Origin: Shinella zoogloeoides
Lineage (GTDB): Bacteria; Pseudomonadota; Alphaproteobacteria; Rhizobiales; Rhizobiaceae
Direction: 5' to 3'
Length of the DNA: 64,000 bases
NCBI RefSeq assembly: GCF_003574625.1
Contig: NZ_QNUJ01000001.1
Span: 124,001-188,000 of the forward strand
Every line of letters starts with the position of its first letter. Position 1 is the stretch's first letter. The translations under genes were made by a program, and so were the position numbers. The notes under the pieces were generated by a model. That model saw only the letters and a list, made by a program, of their open reading frames with translations, did not search any database and had not been told where the DNA came from. This document shows, one piece after another, positions 55,642 to 64,000 of this stretch.

Positions 55642-56073
55642 TCAGGCTATGCCATGCTTCTTCAAAAGCGCCTGTTCGTCACCCGATATCCAGCCGAAAA
55701 TCTTCGGCTCCCCGTCCAGCACCTGAACCAGATAGTGAACGTCAAAATCTATGGCGACGTCCGGCCGATCTGTCCGCGCATAGGTGGCGGTCCAGGCGAC
55801 ATGGGCCATGCAATGATGCTCATCGATCGGGGACAGGCGGATATCGCGTATCCGCATTTCCTTCGTCCCGATCGCGCGGTAGCGATCATGGCCCTGCGCC
55901 ATGCCTCGCCTGAATTGATCGTCGTTCTTCCCGGTTCTTACCCCGGCGGGAGCGGCGCCTATGAACTCGGAAGCATAAAGCGATGCGAGTTCGCTCATGT
56001 CTGACTTGCCGCGCAGAGAGCGGTTGAAAAAGCGTTCGTACCGCTCGAGTAGTCGCCTTACAGCCTTCTCCAT
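55642..56073 (-). CDS. SnoaL-like hypothetical protein
   Basis: A 143-residue soluble protein. An N-terminal helical part (MEKAVRRLLERYERFFNRSL) is followed by an alpha+beta cone typical of the SnoaL/NTF2-like fold: ASEFIGAAPAGVRTG, HDRYRAIGTKEMRIRDIRLS, HCMAHVAWTATYAR, AIDFDVHYLVQVLDGEPKIFGW. Function unknown. ATG at 56073 has GGAG at suitable spacing; ATG at 56109 lacks one. Base composition is visibly lower in GC than the flanking genes, so it may be a recent arrival. Confidence 0.7.
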   Translation of the reverse strand: MEKAVRRLLERYERFFNRSLRGKSDMSELASLYASEFIGAAPAGVRTGKNDDQFRRGMAQGHDRYRAIGTKEMRIRDIRLSPIDEHHCMAHVAWTATYARTDRPDVAIDFDVHYLVQVLDGEPKIFGWISGDEQALLKKHGIA

Positions 56074-56181
56074 AGCGCGGCTCCAGATCGCCCGTTCCAA
56101 GTGAAGCATAGTCCAGGAAGACGCGTGTAGGGAGGGGGCCGGCCAAAAGCGGGTTCCGCAGACCCCGTACGGGTCGGCGCG

Positions 56182-56832
56182 TCAATCCTGCTTGAGCGGC
56201 CGGAAGCTCATGCGGTGAAGGCGGCAAGGCCCTATTGATGCGATAGCCTTGCGGTGGACTTCCGTGGCGTAGCCGGCGTGGATGGCGAAGCCGTAGCCGG
56301 GGAAGGTGGCTTCGGCGCGGGCCATCATGCGGTCGCGCATGACCTTGGCGACGATGGAGGCTGCGGCGATGGAGACGGAGAGGGCATCGCCCTTGACGAC
56401 GGCGCGGCCTTCGCAGGCGAGCCCCGGTGGCACGTCGCGGCCGTCCGTCAGGACCAGCTTCGGCGTGACCTCGAGGCCGGCGACGGCCCGTCGCATGGCG
56501 TCGAGGCTGGCCTTGCGGATATCGATGACGTCGATACGGCGCGAAGAGCTGGACGCGACAGAGACGAAGGCGCTCTGCATGATGAGCGCGAAAAGCAACT
56601 CACGTTTTGCCGCGCTCAGCTGCTTGGAATCGTGGAGGCCGGGCGGGATATTGTCCGGGTCGAGCACCACGGCGGCGGCGACGACGGGGCCGGCGAGCGG
56701 GCCGCGCCCGGCTTCGTCCGTGCCGGCGACCGGCCACAGGCCCCGCTTGCGGGCCGCGATCTCCATCGAGAAATCGGGCCCTTCGGGCATGTCGAAAAGG
56801 AGGCGGGAATCGGAGGATATGCTCTTGGCCAT
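56182..56832 (-). CDS. rnhB: Ribonuclease HII
   Basis: A 216-residue endonuclease that removes ribonucleotides from DNA and RNA primers from hybrids. The catalytic acidic pair is in [20 protein letters not shown] (about residues 36-55). Also conserved are [39 protein letters not shown] (about 147) and the C-terminal HRMSF. The start is uncertain: ATG at 56832 gives [14 protein letters not shown] and normal length; ATGs further upstream exist. Confidence 0.93.
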   Translation of the reverse strand: MAKSISSDSRLLFDMPEGPDFSMEIAARKRGLWPVAGTDEAGRGPLAGPVVAAAVVLDPDNIPPGLHDSKQLSAAKRELLFALIMQSAFVSVASSSSRRIDVIDIRKASLDAMRRAVAGLEVTPKLVLTDGRDVPPGLACEGRAVVKGDALSVSIAAASIVAKVMRDRMMARAEATFPGYGFAIHAGYATEVHRKAIASIGPCRLHRMSFRPLKQD

Positions 56833-57000
56833 GGCGGAGACCATGCACATCCGTCCGATTCCCTGCAAGTCCTCCGGCGGATGCGGCGCGCCGGAGGAGC
56901 TTCCGGGACGCCCAGGGGATGGCGCGGGCCGGAAAGCGGTTCTGCCGAGGCCGGCCTGCTATCGGGCCGGAGGGCATATTCAATGCCGTTAGCTGTATAG

Positions 57001-57048
57001 GCCCCCTCATCGGGCCCTTCGGGTCACCTTCTCCCCGAGGAGAAAGGG
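57001..57048. repeat. Solitary RIME-like half element
   Basis: GCCCCCTCATCGGGCCCTTC, then TCACCTTCTCCCCGAGGAGAAAGG: one arm of the RIME-like family in degenerate form, with no opposite arm in this gap. It lies 83 bp beyond the stop of the radical-SAM gene. Confidence 0.65.
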
Positions 57049-57131
57049 AAGAATGGCGAGATCCAATTCCATAGCGATAGGCTTGCCGGAGAGAGATGTG
57101 TGGCGACACATCCCTCGCCTGCGATGCGCAT

Positions 57132-58289
57132 TTACAGCAGCGAAAGCTGCACGCCGCTGCCCGAGGGCGGGATGAACTGGTCGATGGCGAGGTTGCGGCG
57201 GGTGCGGGTCAGTTCCAGCCGCTTGGCGGTCATTTCGAAGCGGCGGGCGATCTGCCAGGCATAGGGGCCGGCGCCCTTCATGCGCTTGCCGAACTCCGCG
57301 TCGTAATCCTTGCCGCCGCGCATGGAGCGCACCAGCGACATGACGTGGCGGTAGCGGTCGGGGTAGTTGCGCAGCAGCCAGTCGCGGAAGAGCGGGCTTA
57401 CCTCCAGCGGCAGGCGGAGCAGGACGTAGCTCGCTTCCAGCGCGCCCGCCGCCTTGCCCGAATCGAGCACTCGCTCGATCTCGTGGTCGTTGAGGCCGGG
57501 GATGATCGGCGCCATCATGATCGCCGTCGGGATGCCGGCTTCCGACAGCGCGCGGATCGCTTCCAGCCGGCGCGGCGGGGTCGCGGCGCGCGGCTCCATG
57601 GTGCGCGCGAGCTTGCGGTCGAGCGTGGTGACGGACATGCCGACCCAGGCGAGCCCGCGCGCCGCCATGCGCGAGAGGATGTCGATGTCGCGCATGACCA
57701 GCGCCGACTTGGTGACGATGGAGACCGGATGGTTCGCCTTGTCCAGCACGTCGAGGATCTGCCGCATGATGCGCCATTCCTTCTCGATCGGCTGGTAGGG
57801 ATCCGTATTGGTGCCGATGGCGATGACGCGCGGCTTGTAGCCGGGCCTGGAAAGCTCGCGTTCCAAAAGCTTCGGCGCATCGGGCTTGGCGAAGAGCTTC
57901 GCCTCGAAGTCGAGGCCGGCGGAGAGGCCCATGAAGGCATGGGTTGGCCGGGCGAAGCAGTAGATGCAGCCGTGCTCGCAGCCGCGATAGGGATTGATCG
58001 AGCGGTCGAAGGGAATGTCCGGCGATTCGTTGCGGGTGATGATCGTGCGGGGCTTCTCGACCTGCACTTCCGTGCGAAAGGGGGGAAGCTCCTCCAGCGT
58101 CTGCCAGCCGTCGTCGAATGTCTCGCGCGTCACCGGCTCGAAACGGCCGGTGAAATTGAGGCTTGCTGCGCGGCCGCGCCGCCGGTCGCCGTCGACCCGC
58201 ATGCCCGTCTGCGCCATCAGCGCATCGGCAACGTCCTTCGTGTGGCCGGGCGCCAATGCGCCCTGCCTGAGGCTCACAAGATCGTTCAT
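57132..58289 (-). CDS. PA0069-family radical SAM protein
   Basis: A 385-residue radical-SAM enzyme. The cluster motif is RGCEHGCIYCFARPTHAFMG (about residues 84-103; CxxxCxxC). GLDFEAKLFAK and IAIGTNTDPYQPIEKE (about 136-151) follow, then SIVTKSALVMRDIDIL and PIIPGLNDHEIE. This is the spore-photoproduct-lyase-like PA0069 subgroup found in many proteobacteria; the reaction is unknown. CGGAGACAGCC precedes the ATG at 58289. It diverges from a small glycosyltransferase-like gene. Confidence 0.88.
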   Translation of the reverse strand: MNDLVSLRQGALAPGHTKDVADALMAQTGMRVDGDRRRGRAASLNFTGRFEPVTRETFDDGWQTLEELPPFRTEVQVEKPRTIITRNESPDIPFDRSINPYRGCEHGCIYCFARPTHAFMGLSAGLDFEAKLFAKPDAPKLLERELSRPGYKPRVIAIGTNTDPYQPIEKEWRIMRQILDVLDKANHPVSIVTKSALVMRDIDILSRMAARGLAWVGMSVTTLDRKLARTMEPRAATPPRRLEAIRALSEAGIPTAIMMAPIIPGLNDHEIERVLDSGKAAGALEASYVLLRLPLEVSPLFRDWLLRNYPDRYRHVMSLVRSMRGGKDYDAEFGKRMKGAGPYAWQIARRFEMTAKRLELTRTRRNLAIDQFIPPSGSGVQLSLL

Positions 58290-58436
58290 GGCTGTCTCCG
58301 GGCGGGGCCGTCTCGCCCCGATTCAATGACTATATTCCTATCGCCGAAATGAGAACATTGCAAGAACAAATTTCCGTTCCGCCCGGCAGGGCGGCCGGAT
58401 GGTGGCAATCGATGCTGCGATGCGGTATGGGAAGGA

Positions 58437-58967
58437 ATGCTGACGATCATCATGGAATGCCACAACGACGAGGCGGAACTGGCGCAGACGCTTTCCGCGC
58501 TCGTGGCGGGCGCGGTCGAAGGCGTGGTGCGTGACGTGATCGTGCTCGACCACGGTTCGACCGACGGCTCGGCGCGGGTGGCCGACGCCGCCGGTTGCCG
58601 GTTTCTGACGGACTGGGACCTGAAGGACGTGGTGCAGTCGGCGCGCGGCGACTGGCTGCTGCTGCTGGAGCCCGGTGCCCGGCCGCTGGCGGGCTGGGTG
58701 GACGCCGTCACCGACCATGTCGCGATCGATCTGAAGCCGGCGCGCTTCGCCGCTTCCCGCAACCACCGCCGAGGCTTCCTCCAGCGGCTCGGCCGCAGGT
58801 CGCTGCTCGAACAAGGCTACCTCGTCAGCAAGCGCACGGCGGCGGCGGGCCTGCGCCCGGGCATGGCGCTGGCGGACATCGCCAACGGCCGGGCGGTGCG
58901 CGAGCTCCTCGCCGAGATCGTGCCGGCCTGGGCGGTGAAGGCGATGCGCATTAAAACACAGAATTAG
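58437..58967 (+). CDS. Small GT2-like glycosyltransferase fold protein
   Basis: A 176-residue protein with the nucleotide-sugar-binding half of a GT2 fold: LTIIMECHNDEAELAQTLSA at the start, DVIVLDHGSTDGSARVADAA (about residues 33-52, DHGS where DDGS is usual) and GDWLLLLEPGARPLAGW (about 68-84, where DADD is usual). The acceptor half is short and no membrane segment is visible, so catalytic activity is doubtful. GAAGGA precedes the ATG. It converges on moaB with a 9-bp gap. Confidence 0.75.
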   Translation: MLTIIMECHNDEAELAQTLSALVAGAVEGVVRDVIVLDHGSTDGSARVADAAGCRFLTDWDLKDVVQSARGDWLLLLEPGARPLAGWVDAVTDHVAIDLKPARFAASRNHRRGFLQRLGRRSLLEQGYLVSKRTAAAGLRPGMALADIANGRAVRELLAEIVPAWAVKAMRIKTQN

Positions 58968-58976
58968 AGAGTGCGG

Positions 58977-59525
58977 TCAGCCGGTCGAGCGTTTCAGATG
59001 CTCGTCGAGGCGCGGCATGATTTCCACGAAATTGCAGGGCATGTGGCGATAGTCGAGCTGCGCCTTGAGGATGCCGTCCCAGGCGTCCTTGCAGGCGCCG
59101 GGCGAGCCCGGCAGCACGAAGACGAAGGTGGCGTTGAGGACGCCGCCGGTCGCGCGCGACTGGATCGTCGAGGTGCCGACCTTGTCGTAGGAGATGCGGT
59201 GGAAGACCTCGGAAAAGCCGTCCATACGCTTCTCGAAGATCGGCTCCAGCGCCTCCGGCGTCACGTCGCGGCCGGTAAAGCCCGTGCCGCCGGTGGTGAT
59301 GACGACGTCGATGGCTTCGTCGCGCGTCCAAGCCTCCACCCGGGCGCGGATCGCGCCGACATCGTCCGGCGCGATGGCGCGGGCGACGAGGCGGTGGCCG
59401 GCATCGGCAATGCGTGCGGCGAGCGTATCGCCGGAGCGGTCGGTCTCGGGCGTTCGCGTGTCGGAGACGGTGAGCACGGCGATGCCGACGGGAATGAAGG
59501 GTCTCGTTTCGTCAAGCTTCGCCAT
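58977..59525 (-). CDS. moaB: Molybdenum cofactor biosynthesis protein B
   Basis: A 182-residue protein of the MogA/MoaB family that adenylates molybdopterin before metal insertion. It shows IAVLTVSDTRTPETDRSGDT (about residues 15-34), VVITTGGTGFTGRDVTPEAL (about 72-91) and FVLPGSPGACKDAWDGIL (about 137-154). ATG at 59525 overlaps the end of ispE by 14 bp, so it is the third gene of the TPR-ispE-moaB run. Other moa genes are absent from the window. Confidence 0.93.
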   Translation of the reverse strand: MAKLDETRPFIPVGIAVLTVSDTRTPETDRSGDTLAARIADAGHRLVARAIAPDDVGAIRARVEAWTRDEAIDVVITTGGTGFTGRDVTPEALEPIFEKRMDGFSEVFHRISYDKVGTSTIQSRATGGVLNATFVFVLPGSPGACKDAWDGILKAQLDYRHMPCNFVEIMPRLDEHLKRSTG

Positions 59526-60408
59526 CGCTGCCTCCGATTGTCCGGGTGGCGGTGACGAACCAGCGGGGATGGCGCTGCGCCAGCATCGCCGCCGCCGCTT
59601 CCGCCGCCGCCTCGCTCGTATATAGCGCGAAGCAGGTGGCGCCGGAACCGGACATGCGCACCACGCGCGCATCCGTCGCGGCAAGGCTTTCCGTGATCAT
59701 GGAGATATCCGGGCAGAGCGCGCGGGCAGGGGGCTCCAGATCGTTGCGCAGGCCGCCGATGGCATCGAGCCAGCCGGCAGGCGCGTCGTTCAGGATGAGC
59801 GGCGGATTGTGCCGGGAGGCGAGCGCCTTGAAGACCGCCGGCGTGGAAACACCGACCAGCGGATTGACCAGCACCATCGGCAGCGCCGGCAGGGCGACGG
59901 GCGTGATGTCCTCGCCGATACCGCGGGCGATCAGCGGGCGGCCGGCAAGGCACATCGGCACGTCCGCGCCGAGCCCGAGGGCAAGCGCCTCGCGCTCCCC
60001 GTGCGGCAGGCGGGCCCGCCAGAGCACCTCGAGGCCGCGCAGTGTCGCCGCCGCATCCGCCGAGCCGCCGCCGATGCCGGAGGCGATGGGCAGGTTCTTT
60101 TCGAGATGGATGTGGACGGGCGGGGCGGCCTTGCCGTGTCGGGCGAGCGCAGCGCGCAGGCGGTCCCGGGCACGGATGACGAGGTTGTCGCCCCCTGCAG
60201 CAAGGGTCTCGGAAAAGCGGCCGGAAAGCGTGAACCGGTCTTCGGCCGCGGGCGACAGGCCGATGCGGTCGCCGAAGGCGGCGAAGGTCACGAGACTGTC
60301 GAGGAGGTGGTAGCCATCCTCGCGCCGGCCGACGACGGCGAGCGCGAGGTTGATCTTGGCCGGTGCCGGTTCGACAACGGCCAAGCCCGAAAGGCTTTCG
60401 ACGGGCAT
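59512..60408 (-). CDS. ispE: 4-diphosphocytidyl-2-C-methyl-D-erythritol kinase
   Basis: A 298-residue GHMP kinase of the non-mevalonate isoprenoid pathway. It begins with PAPAKINLALAVVGRREDGYH (about residues 12-32). The ATP-binding motif is KNLPIASGIGGGSADAAATL (about 108-127) and the C-terminal GHMP motif is VVRMSGSGATCFALY (about 252-266). It lies 4 bp behind the TPR gene and overlaps moaB. Confidence 0.95.
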   Translation of the reverse strand: MPVESLSGLAVVEPAPAKINLALAVVGRREDGYHLLDSLVTFAAFGDRIGLSPAAEDRFTLSGRFSETLAAGGDNLVIRARDRLRAALARHGKAAPPVHIHLEKNLPIASGIGGGSADAAATLRGLEVLWRARLPHGEREALALGLGADVPMCLAGRPLIARGIGEDITPVALPALPMVLVNPLVGVSTPAVFKALASRHNPPLILNDAPAGWLDAIGGLRNDLEPPARALCPDISMITESLAATDARVVRMSGSGATCFALYTSEAAAEAAAAMLAQRHPRWFVTATRTIGGSDGEA

Positions 60409-60412
60409 CGCG

Positions 60413-62263
60413 TCAGGACTTGCGGTCTGTCGCCTTGCCTTCCGGCGAGGTGTTCTGCGCGGGCTTGTCGTCCTTGGCTTCCGCGGAGGCAGGGACGGTT
60501 TTCGGCAGGTCCGGCAGGCCGTTCTCGACCTTCAGTTTGATCTTGGGTATCTCCGCTTCTTCCGGCTTCAGGCCGAGCGCGCGGTTCCACTGGAAGGTGG
60601 CTTCCAGCTTGCGGCCGACGCGCCAGTAGGCATCGCCCAGGTGATCGTTGATGGTCGGGTCGCCGGCCTTGAGTTCGGCCGCCCGTTCCAGTTCCGCCAC
60701 CGCGTCATCGAAGCGGCCCATGCGATAATAGGCCCAGCCGAGCGAATCGACGATATAGCCGTCGTCGGGCTTGAGGCTCACCGCCTTGCGGATCATGTCC
60801 AGGCCCTCGTCGAGGTTCAGGTTCATGTCCACCCAGGAATAGCCGAGATAGTTCAGCACCTGCGGCTGGTCCGGATTGAGCTCCAGCGCCTTGCGGAAGT
60901 TGGGCTCGGCCTTGTCCCATTCCTTCAGGCGTTCATAGGCGATGCCGCGCTGGAAGAAGATGGTCCAATGGGTGCGCTGCGGCACGGAGCCGATGACGTC
61001 GACGGCCTTGTCGTAGAGCGCGCCCATCGCCTTGTAGTCCTTGGCGTCGGAAAGCACGCTGCCGAGCGCCAGATAGGAGCGCAGGTCGGAGGGATCGGCA
61101 TCGATCAGCTCCTGAAGATGCTTCCTGGCATCGTCGGGCTTGCCGGTGTCGTTGAGGTTGAGGCCGAGCTGCAGCTCGGAAATGCGGCGCATCGGCGACT
61201 TTTCCGGCACGGCGCGGTAATATTCGATCGCCTTTTCCGGCTTCTTCTGGGTCTCGGCAAGGCCGCCCAGAAGCACCAGCACATCGTCGCTGTCGGGATC
61301 GAGCGCGTGGGCGGCCTGCAGATAGAGCGAGACGATGTCTTCCGCGCCCTCGCGGTTCAGCGCCCCGCCGATGGAGAAGAGCACGGCGGCGGCGCCCTGC
61401 GCGGCGGTGCGTACCTGCTGCTCCTGCTTGTCGCCGGCCTCGATGCTCTGGCGAAGCGCCTTCAGCGGCGCATAGCTGTTGACGAAGTTGTCGCCGACGG
61501 AAACCGCGTCGAGCGCCTTCTGCCTGTTGCCCTCGCGCGCTTCCAGCCGTGCCAGTGCCATCACGGCGCGCAGGAACGTGTCGGGCGCGGCGCTCGCGCC
61601 GTTACGGTCGAGGATCGCCTCGTTGAGCCGTGCGCGGGCCGTCGTCTTGTCTCCCGCGGCAGCCGCCAGCGCGCCGGCATGATAGTTCTTGAAGATGGCG
61701 AGCCATTCCGGTCCTTGCATGCCGCTGATGAGCTTCAGCGCTTCCTTCGGCTTGCCGTCGCCGAACTTGGCCCAGGCAAGCAGCAGGTCGTTCATCATGC
61801 GGTCGAGATCGTTCGGGCCCTTGTAGGCGAGGATCTTTTCCGCGGTCTTGTATTCGCGCTTGCGGATCGCCTCCATGGCGCGCACGACCGAGGTGATGCG
61901 CTCGACGGCCGGATCGTTCTTCAGCGTGTCGGCGAGCTTCACGCCTTCGGAGAAGTCGCCGTTCATCAGGTGCGTTACCATCAGGCGCTGCTTGACGTCC
62001 GAATTGGTCGGGTCGAACTGCAGCGCGATCTTGTAGAGCGTGACGGCGGTCTCGTAGTCCTTGTCGAAATCCGCCGTGCGGGCGGCGAGGAACGCGCCCG
62101 AGAAGGTGTTGACGCTGAGCGGATCGAACGGCGTTTCCTCCGCGGCGGCTGTGGCCGCTGCTGCGGGCTTGTCCTCCGCGAATGCCGCCAGAGGACCGGT
62201 GAGCGCGATGCTGGCCGCAATCGCCACGCCGGAAAGAAGCCGAAGGAGAAGGGAATGCCGCAT
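60413..62263 (-). CDS. Exported tetratricopeptide-repeat protein
   Basis: A 616-residue protein with a signal peptide (MRHSLLLRLLSGVAIAASIA ... AFA|EDKP, about 30 residues) and at least ten TPR-type helical repeats, such as AFLAARTADFDKDYETAVTL, AEPNFRKALELNPDQPQVLN and AVAELERAAELKAGDPTIND. A short Lys/Pro-rich tail (KAEDDKPAQNTSPEGKATDRKS-like) ends the protein. It resembles the periplasmic or outer-membrane-facing TPR proteins common in alphaproteobacteria and is probably a scaffold for protein complexes. ATG at 62263 gives the signal peptide. First gene of the TPR-ispE-moaB run. Confidence 0.85.
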   Translation of the reverse strand: MRHSLLLRLLSGVAIAASIALTGPLAAFAEDKPAAAATAAAEETPFDPLSVNTFSGAFLAARTADFDKDYETAVTLYKIALQFDPTNSDVKQRLMVTHLMNGDFSEGVKLADTLKNDPAVERITSVVRAMEAIRKREYKTAEKILAYKGPNDLDRMMNDLLLAWAKFGDGKPKEALKLISGMQGPEWLAIFKNYHAGALAAAAGDKTTARARLNEAILDRNGASAAPDTFLRAVMALARLEAREGNRQKALDAVSVGDNFVNSYAPLKALRQSIEAGDKQEQQVRTAAQGAAAVLFSIGGALNREGAEDIVSLYLQAAHALDPDSDDVLVLLGGLAETQKKPEKAIEYYRAVPEKSPMRRISELQLGLNLNDTGKPDDARKHLQELIDADPSDLRSYLALGSVLSDAKDYKAMGALYDKAVDVIGSVPQRTHWTIFFQRGIAYERLKEWDKAEPNFRKALELNPDQPQVLNYLGYSWVDMNLNLDEGLDMIRKAVSLKPDDGYIVDSLGWAYYRMGRFDDAVAELERAAELKAGDPTINDHLGDAYWRVGRKLEATFQWNRALGLKPEEAEIPKIKLKVENGLPDLPKTVPASAEAKDDKPAQNTSPEGKATDRKS

Positions 62264-62426
62264 CAAAATGCCTTTCGCCGGAAGGTATGGAGTTCGCCCC
62301 GAGCCGCGCATGGCACATCGTGCCACGATGGCGCCCAAATCAGTCACGGACTCATGACGGCAGAGAATGGCTTTTTTGGCGCGGTGCGGCAAGAAAATCC
62401 TGCCGCCCGCGTTTTCTCGGGCCGGG

Positions 62427-63443
62427 TCAGCTGACGCGGGCGATCGAGAAGTCGATGACCTCGAGCAGCGCGTCCTTCCAGGGCGAGGCCGGCAGCGGGG
62501 CGAGCGCGTCGCGGGCGATCATGCCGTAGTGCTGGGCGCGGGCGATGGTGTCGGCAAGGCCGCCGTAGCGGGTGATGAGGCCGAGCGCGCGCTCCAGATT
62601 GGCGTCGTCGCTGTTGCCGCCCTCGATGGCCTCGCGCCAGAAGGCGCGGTCTTCCGCCGTGCCGCGCCGCCAGGCGAGGATGACCGGCAGCGTGATCTTG
62701 CCTTCGCGGAAGTCGTCGCCGGTGTTCTTGCCGAGATCGGCGGCCTTGCCGCCATAGTCCAGCGCATCGTCGACGAGCTGGAAGGCAAGGCCGAGATTCA
62801 TGCCGTAGGACTTCAGCGCGTTGCGCTCGGCCCGGCTGGTATTGGCGATGATCGGGCCGACTTCGGCGGCGGCGGCGAAAAGCGCGGCCGTCTTGGCGCG
62901 GATGACTTCGAGATAGTCGTCCTCGGTCGTCTCCATGTTCTTGGCGACGGAGAGCTGCAGAACCTCGCCCTCCGCGATCACGGTGGCGGCGGTGGAGAGC
63001 ACGTCGAGCGCTTCCAGCGAGCCGACCTCGACCATCATCTTGAAGGCCTGGCCGAGCAGGAAGTCGCCGACGAGCACGCTCGCCTGGTTGCCCCAGATCA
63101 TGCGGGCGGTGGACTTGCCGCGGCGCATGTCGCTCTCGTCGACGACGTCGTCGTGCAGCAGCGTCGCCGTGTGCATGAACTCGACGCTGGTGGCGAGCTT
63201 GATGTGGTGGTCGCCGTCATAGCCGAACATCGAGGCGGCCGCGAGCGTCAGCATGGGACGCAGGCGCTTGCCGCCGGAGGAGATCAGATGGTTGGCGACT
63301 TCCGGGATCATCTGCACGTCCGAACCGGCCTTCGACAGGATGAGCTGGTTCACCCGCTCCATGTCGGCTTTCGTAAGGTCGACGAGCGGCTTCACCGATG
63401 CCTGTTTGTTTTTGCCTTCTTCAAGCGGTATCACGACGCCCAA
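62427..63443 (-). CDS. ispB: Long-chain polyprenyl diphosphate synthase (octaprenyl/decaprenyl type)
   Basis: A 338-residue trans-prenyltransferase that builds the ubiquinone side chain. The first Asp-rich motif is LLHDDVVDESDMRRGK (about residues 94-109; DDxxD), after GGKRLRPML and the chain-length region VEFMHTATL; the second is FQLVDDALDYGG (about 218-229; DDxxD). The TTG at 63443, preceded by ACAGGAG, gives LGVVIPLEEGKNKQASVK and the length normal for rhizobial homologues; longer frames upstream are not conserved. It diverges from a DUF2007 gene. Confidence 0.94.
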   Translation of the reverse strand: MGVVIPLEEGKNKQASVKPLVDLTKADMERVNQLILSKAGSDVQMIPEVANHLISSGGKRLRPMLTLAAASMFGYDGDHHIKLATSVEFMHTATLLHDDVVDESDMRRGKSTARMIWGNQASVLVGDFLLGQAFKMMVEVGSLEALDVLSTAATVIAEGEVLQLSVAKNMETTEDDYLEVIRAKTAALFAAAAEVGPIIANTSRAERNALKSYGMNLGLAFQLVDDALDYGGKAADLGKNTGDDFREGKITLPVILAWRRGTAEDRAFWREAIEGGNSDDANLERALGLITRYGGLADTIARAQHYGMIARDALAPLPASPWKDALLEVIDFSIARVS

Positions 63444-63551
63444 ATGCCCGGACTCCTGTTCATTTTTGTTGAAAGACAATAGAAAGCGGGGCCTTCTGCG
63501 GCAAGAGGCGAATTGTCCCGCCCTCGGAATTAAGGCTGGAAAAAGACCGGA

Positions 63552-63773
63552 ATGATCGAACTGATCCGTACCAACGACGCCGTCCTGCTCTCCTTCGCGG
63601 AAAGCCTGATGAAGGAGGCGGGTATCCACTGCCTCATCGCCGATGAGGGCATGAGCATTCTCGAAGGCTCCCTCGGCATGCTGCCGCGCCGCTTCCTGGT
63701 GGAGGCGGACCGGGAGGACGAGGCACGGCGCATCCTCACGGATGCGGGGCTCGGGGCGGAGTTGCGGCCGTGA
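63552..63773 (+). CDS. DUF2007 (putative signal-transducing) domain protein
   Basis: A 73-residue soluble protein with the DUF2007 pattern: MIELIRTNDAVLLSFAESLM, KEAGIHCLIADEGMSILEGS and RRFLVEADREDEARRILTDA. Its fold is similar to the PII-like ferredoxin fold; function is unknown. It diverges from the polyprenyl synthase gene (108-bp gap). Nothing recognisable follows before the right edge except a repeat. Confidence 0.88.
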   Translation: MIELIRTNDAVLLSFAESLMKEAGIHCLIADEGMSILEGSLGMLPRRFLVEADREDEARRILTDAGLGAELRP

Positions 63774-63791
63774 GCATGTGGGCGGGCAAGT

Positions 63792-63952
63792 GCCCCTCAT
63801 CCGGCTGCCGCCACCTTCTCCCCGCAAGCGGGGAGAAGGGGAATGCCGCCCGGCTTTCCCAAGTCAGAAGACATTCGCCCTTGCCCAAAACCTCGCCGCT
63901 TGTCCCTTCTCCCCGCCTGCGGGGAGAAGGTGGCGGCAGCCGGATGAGGGGC
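63792..63952. repeat. RIME-like intergenic repeat pair
   Basis: The left arm at 63792-63840 reads GCCCCTCATCCGGCTGCCGC, then CACCTTCTCCCCGCAAGCGGGGAGAAGG-type sequence with a strong internal hairpin. The right arm at 63904-63952 is its near reverse complement, ending GCAGCCGGATGAGGGGC. This is the best-conserved pair of the family in the window. The last 48 bases of the window show no gene I can support. Confidence 0.82.
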
Positions 63953-64000
63953 ATGGGGCGCTGCCCAGGTGCCGCCTCCCACTCGTTCTCCGCCAAGGCT

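Noticed and set aside
63953..64000. Start of a gene at the right edge
   Set aside because: The last 48 bases show open frames on the minus strand, but these run into the RIME-like repeat and have no recognisable content.

Overview
The window is chromosomal DNA from an alphaproteobacterium of the Rhizobiaceae type (Rhizobium, Ensifer/Sinorhizobium or Shinella-like). The basis is high GC with alphaproteobacterial codon use, a short HisG paired with HisZ, an F0 operon (I-a-c-b'-b) split from the F1 genes, a GGM-tailed GroEL under both CIRCE and an RpoH-type promoter, a MutL with an endonuclease motif, and RIME-like intergenic repeats. From memory the order mutL / PAS-receiver / GGDEF-EAL / galactonate genes / paired LuxR / mrp / kup / atp resembles the Sinorhizobium chromosome; this could not be checked here. 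I see no rRNA, tRNA, CRISPR, insertion sequence, prophage or replication origin.

Layout. 1-640: the edge of a probable copper-handling pair on the minus strand. 788-4303: hisS, hisZ, hisG. 4591-9586: a glutathione transferase, an FAD-dependent ferredoxin-reductase-type enzyme and a large MHYT-PAS-GGDEF-EAL membrane protein, with a small PAS-like gene facing it. 10449-12629: groES-groEL with terminator, CIRCE operator and heat-shock promoter. 12826-18187: a HAD phosphatase, ribF, an orphan hypothetical gene and ileS. 18363-23408: a lipoprotein, an acetyltransferase, tadA, an rluB-type pseudouridine synthase with a very long basic tail, rsmD and a patatin-like protein facing a Kef-type antiporter. 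25315-33496: pmbA, a cysQ-like phosphatase, a DUF4170 protein, waaA, a HAD phosphatase, lpxK, a DUF2093 protein and mutL, largely an envelope (Kdo and lipid A) block.

33753-37503 is a three-gene signalling run: a PAS-PAS-pseudoreceiver-receiver protein, a GGDEF-EAL enzyme and a PilZ protein. 37721-39769 is a solitary DgcA/StcD-like demethylase-type flavoenzyme. 39892-40593 is a secreted PRC-barrel protein. 40808-44936 is a De Ley-Doudoroff type galactose/galactonate operon (SDR dehydrogenase, KDGal kinase, KDPGal aldolase, lactonase) with a divergent IclR regulator and two palindromic operators; the dehydratase of the pathway is not in the window. 45206-46771 holds two tandem LuxR-type regulators without a synthase. 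46896-51116 holds mrp, a CorA-type transporter and kup. 51352-52542 is a cell-wall hydrolase. 52820-55544 is the F0 ATP synthase operon with promoter and terminator. 55642-63773 holds a SnoaL-like gene, rnhB, a radical-SAM gene, a small glycosyltransferase-like gene, the moaB-ispE-TPR operon, the long-chain polyprenyl diphosphate synthase gene and a DUF2007 gene.

Most of the window is ordinary core genome. I did not find a clearly new multi-gene defence, secretion or biosynthetic system. The observations I would follow up are: (i) a ~60-bp palindromic repeat whose TAGAGC ends supply the stop codons of the genes they touch; (ii) a nested-hairpin leader directly upstream of the PAS/pseudoreceiver/receiver gene that opens the cyclic-di-GMP run; (iii) the ~300-residue repetitive basic tail of the pseudouridine synthase; (iv) the tandem LuxR pair, which lacks the usual acyl-homoserine-lactone contact residues.
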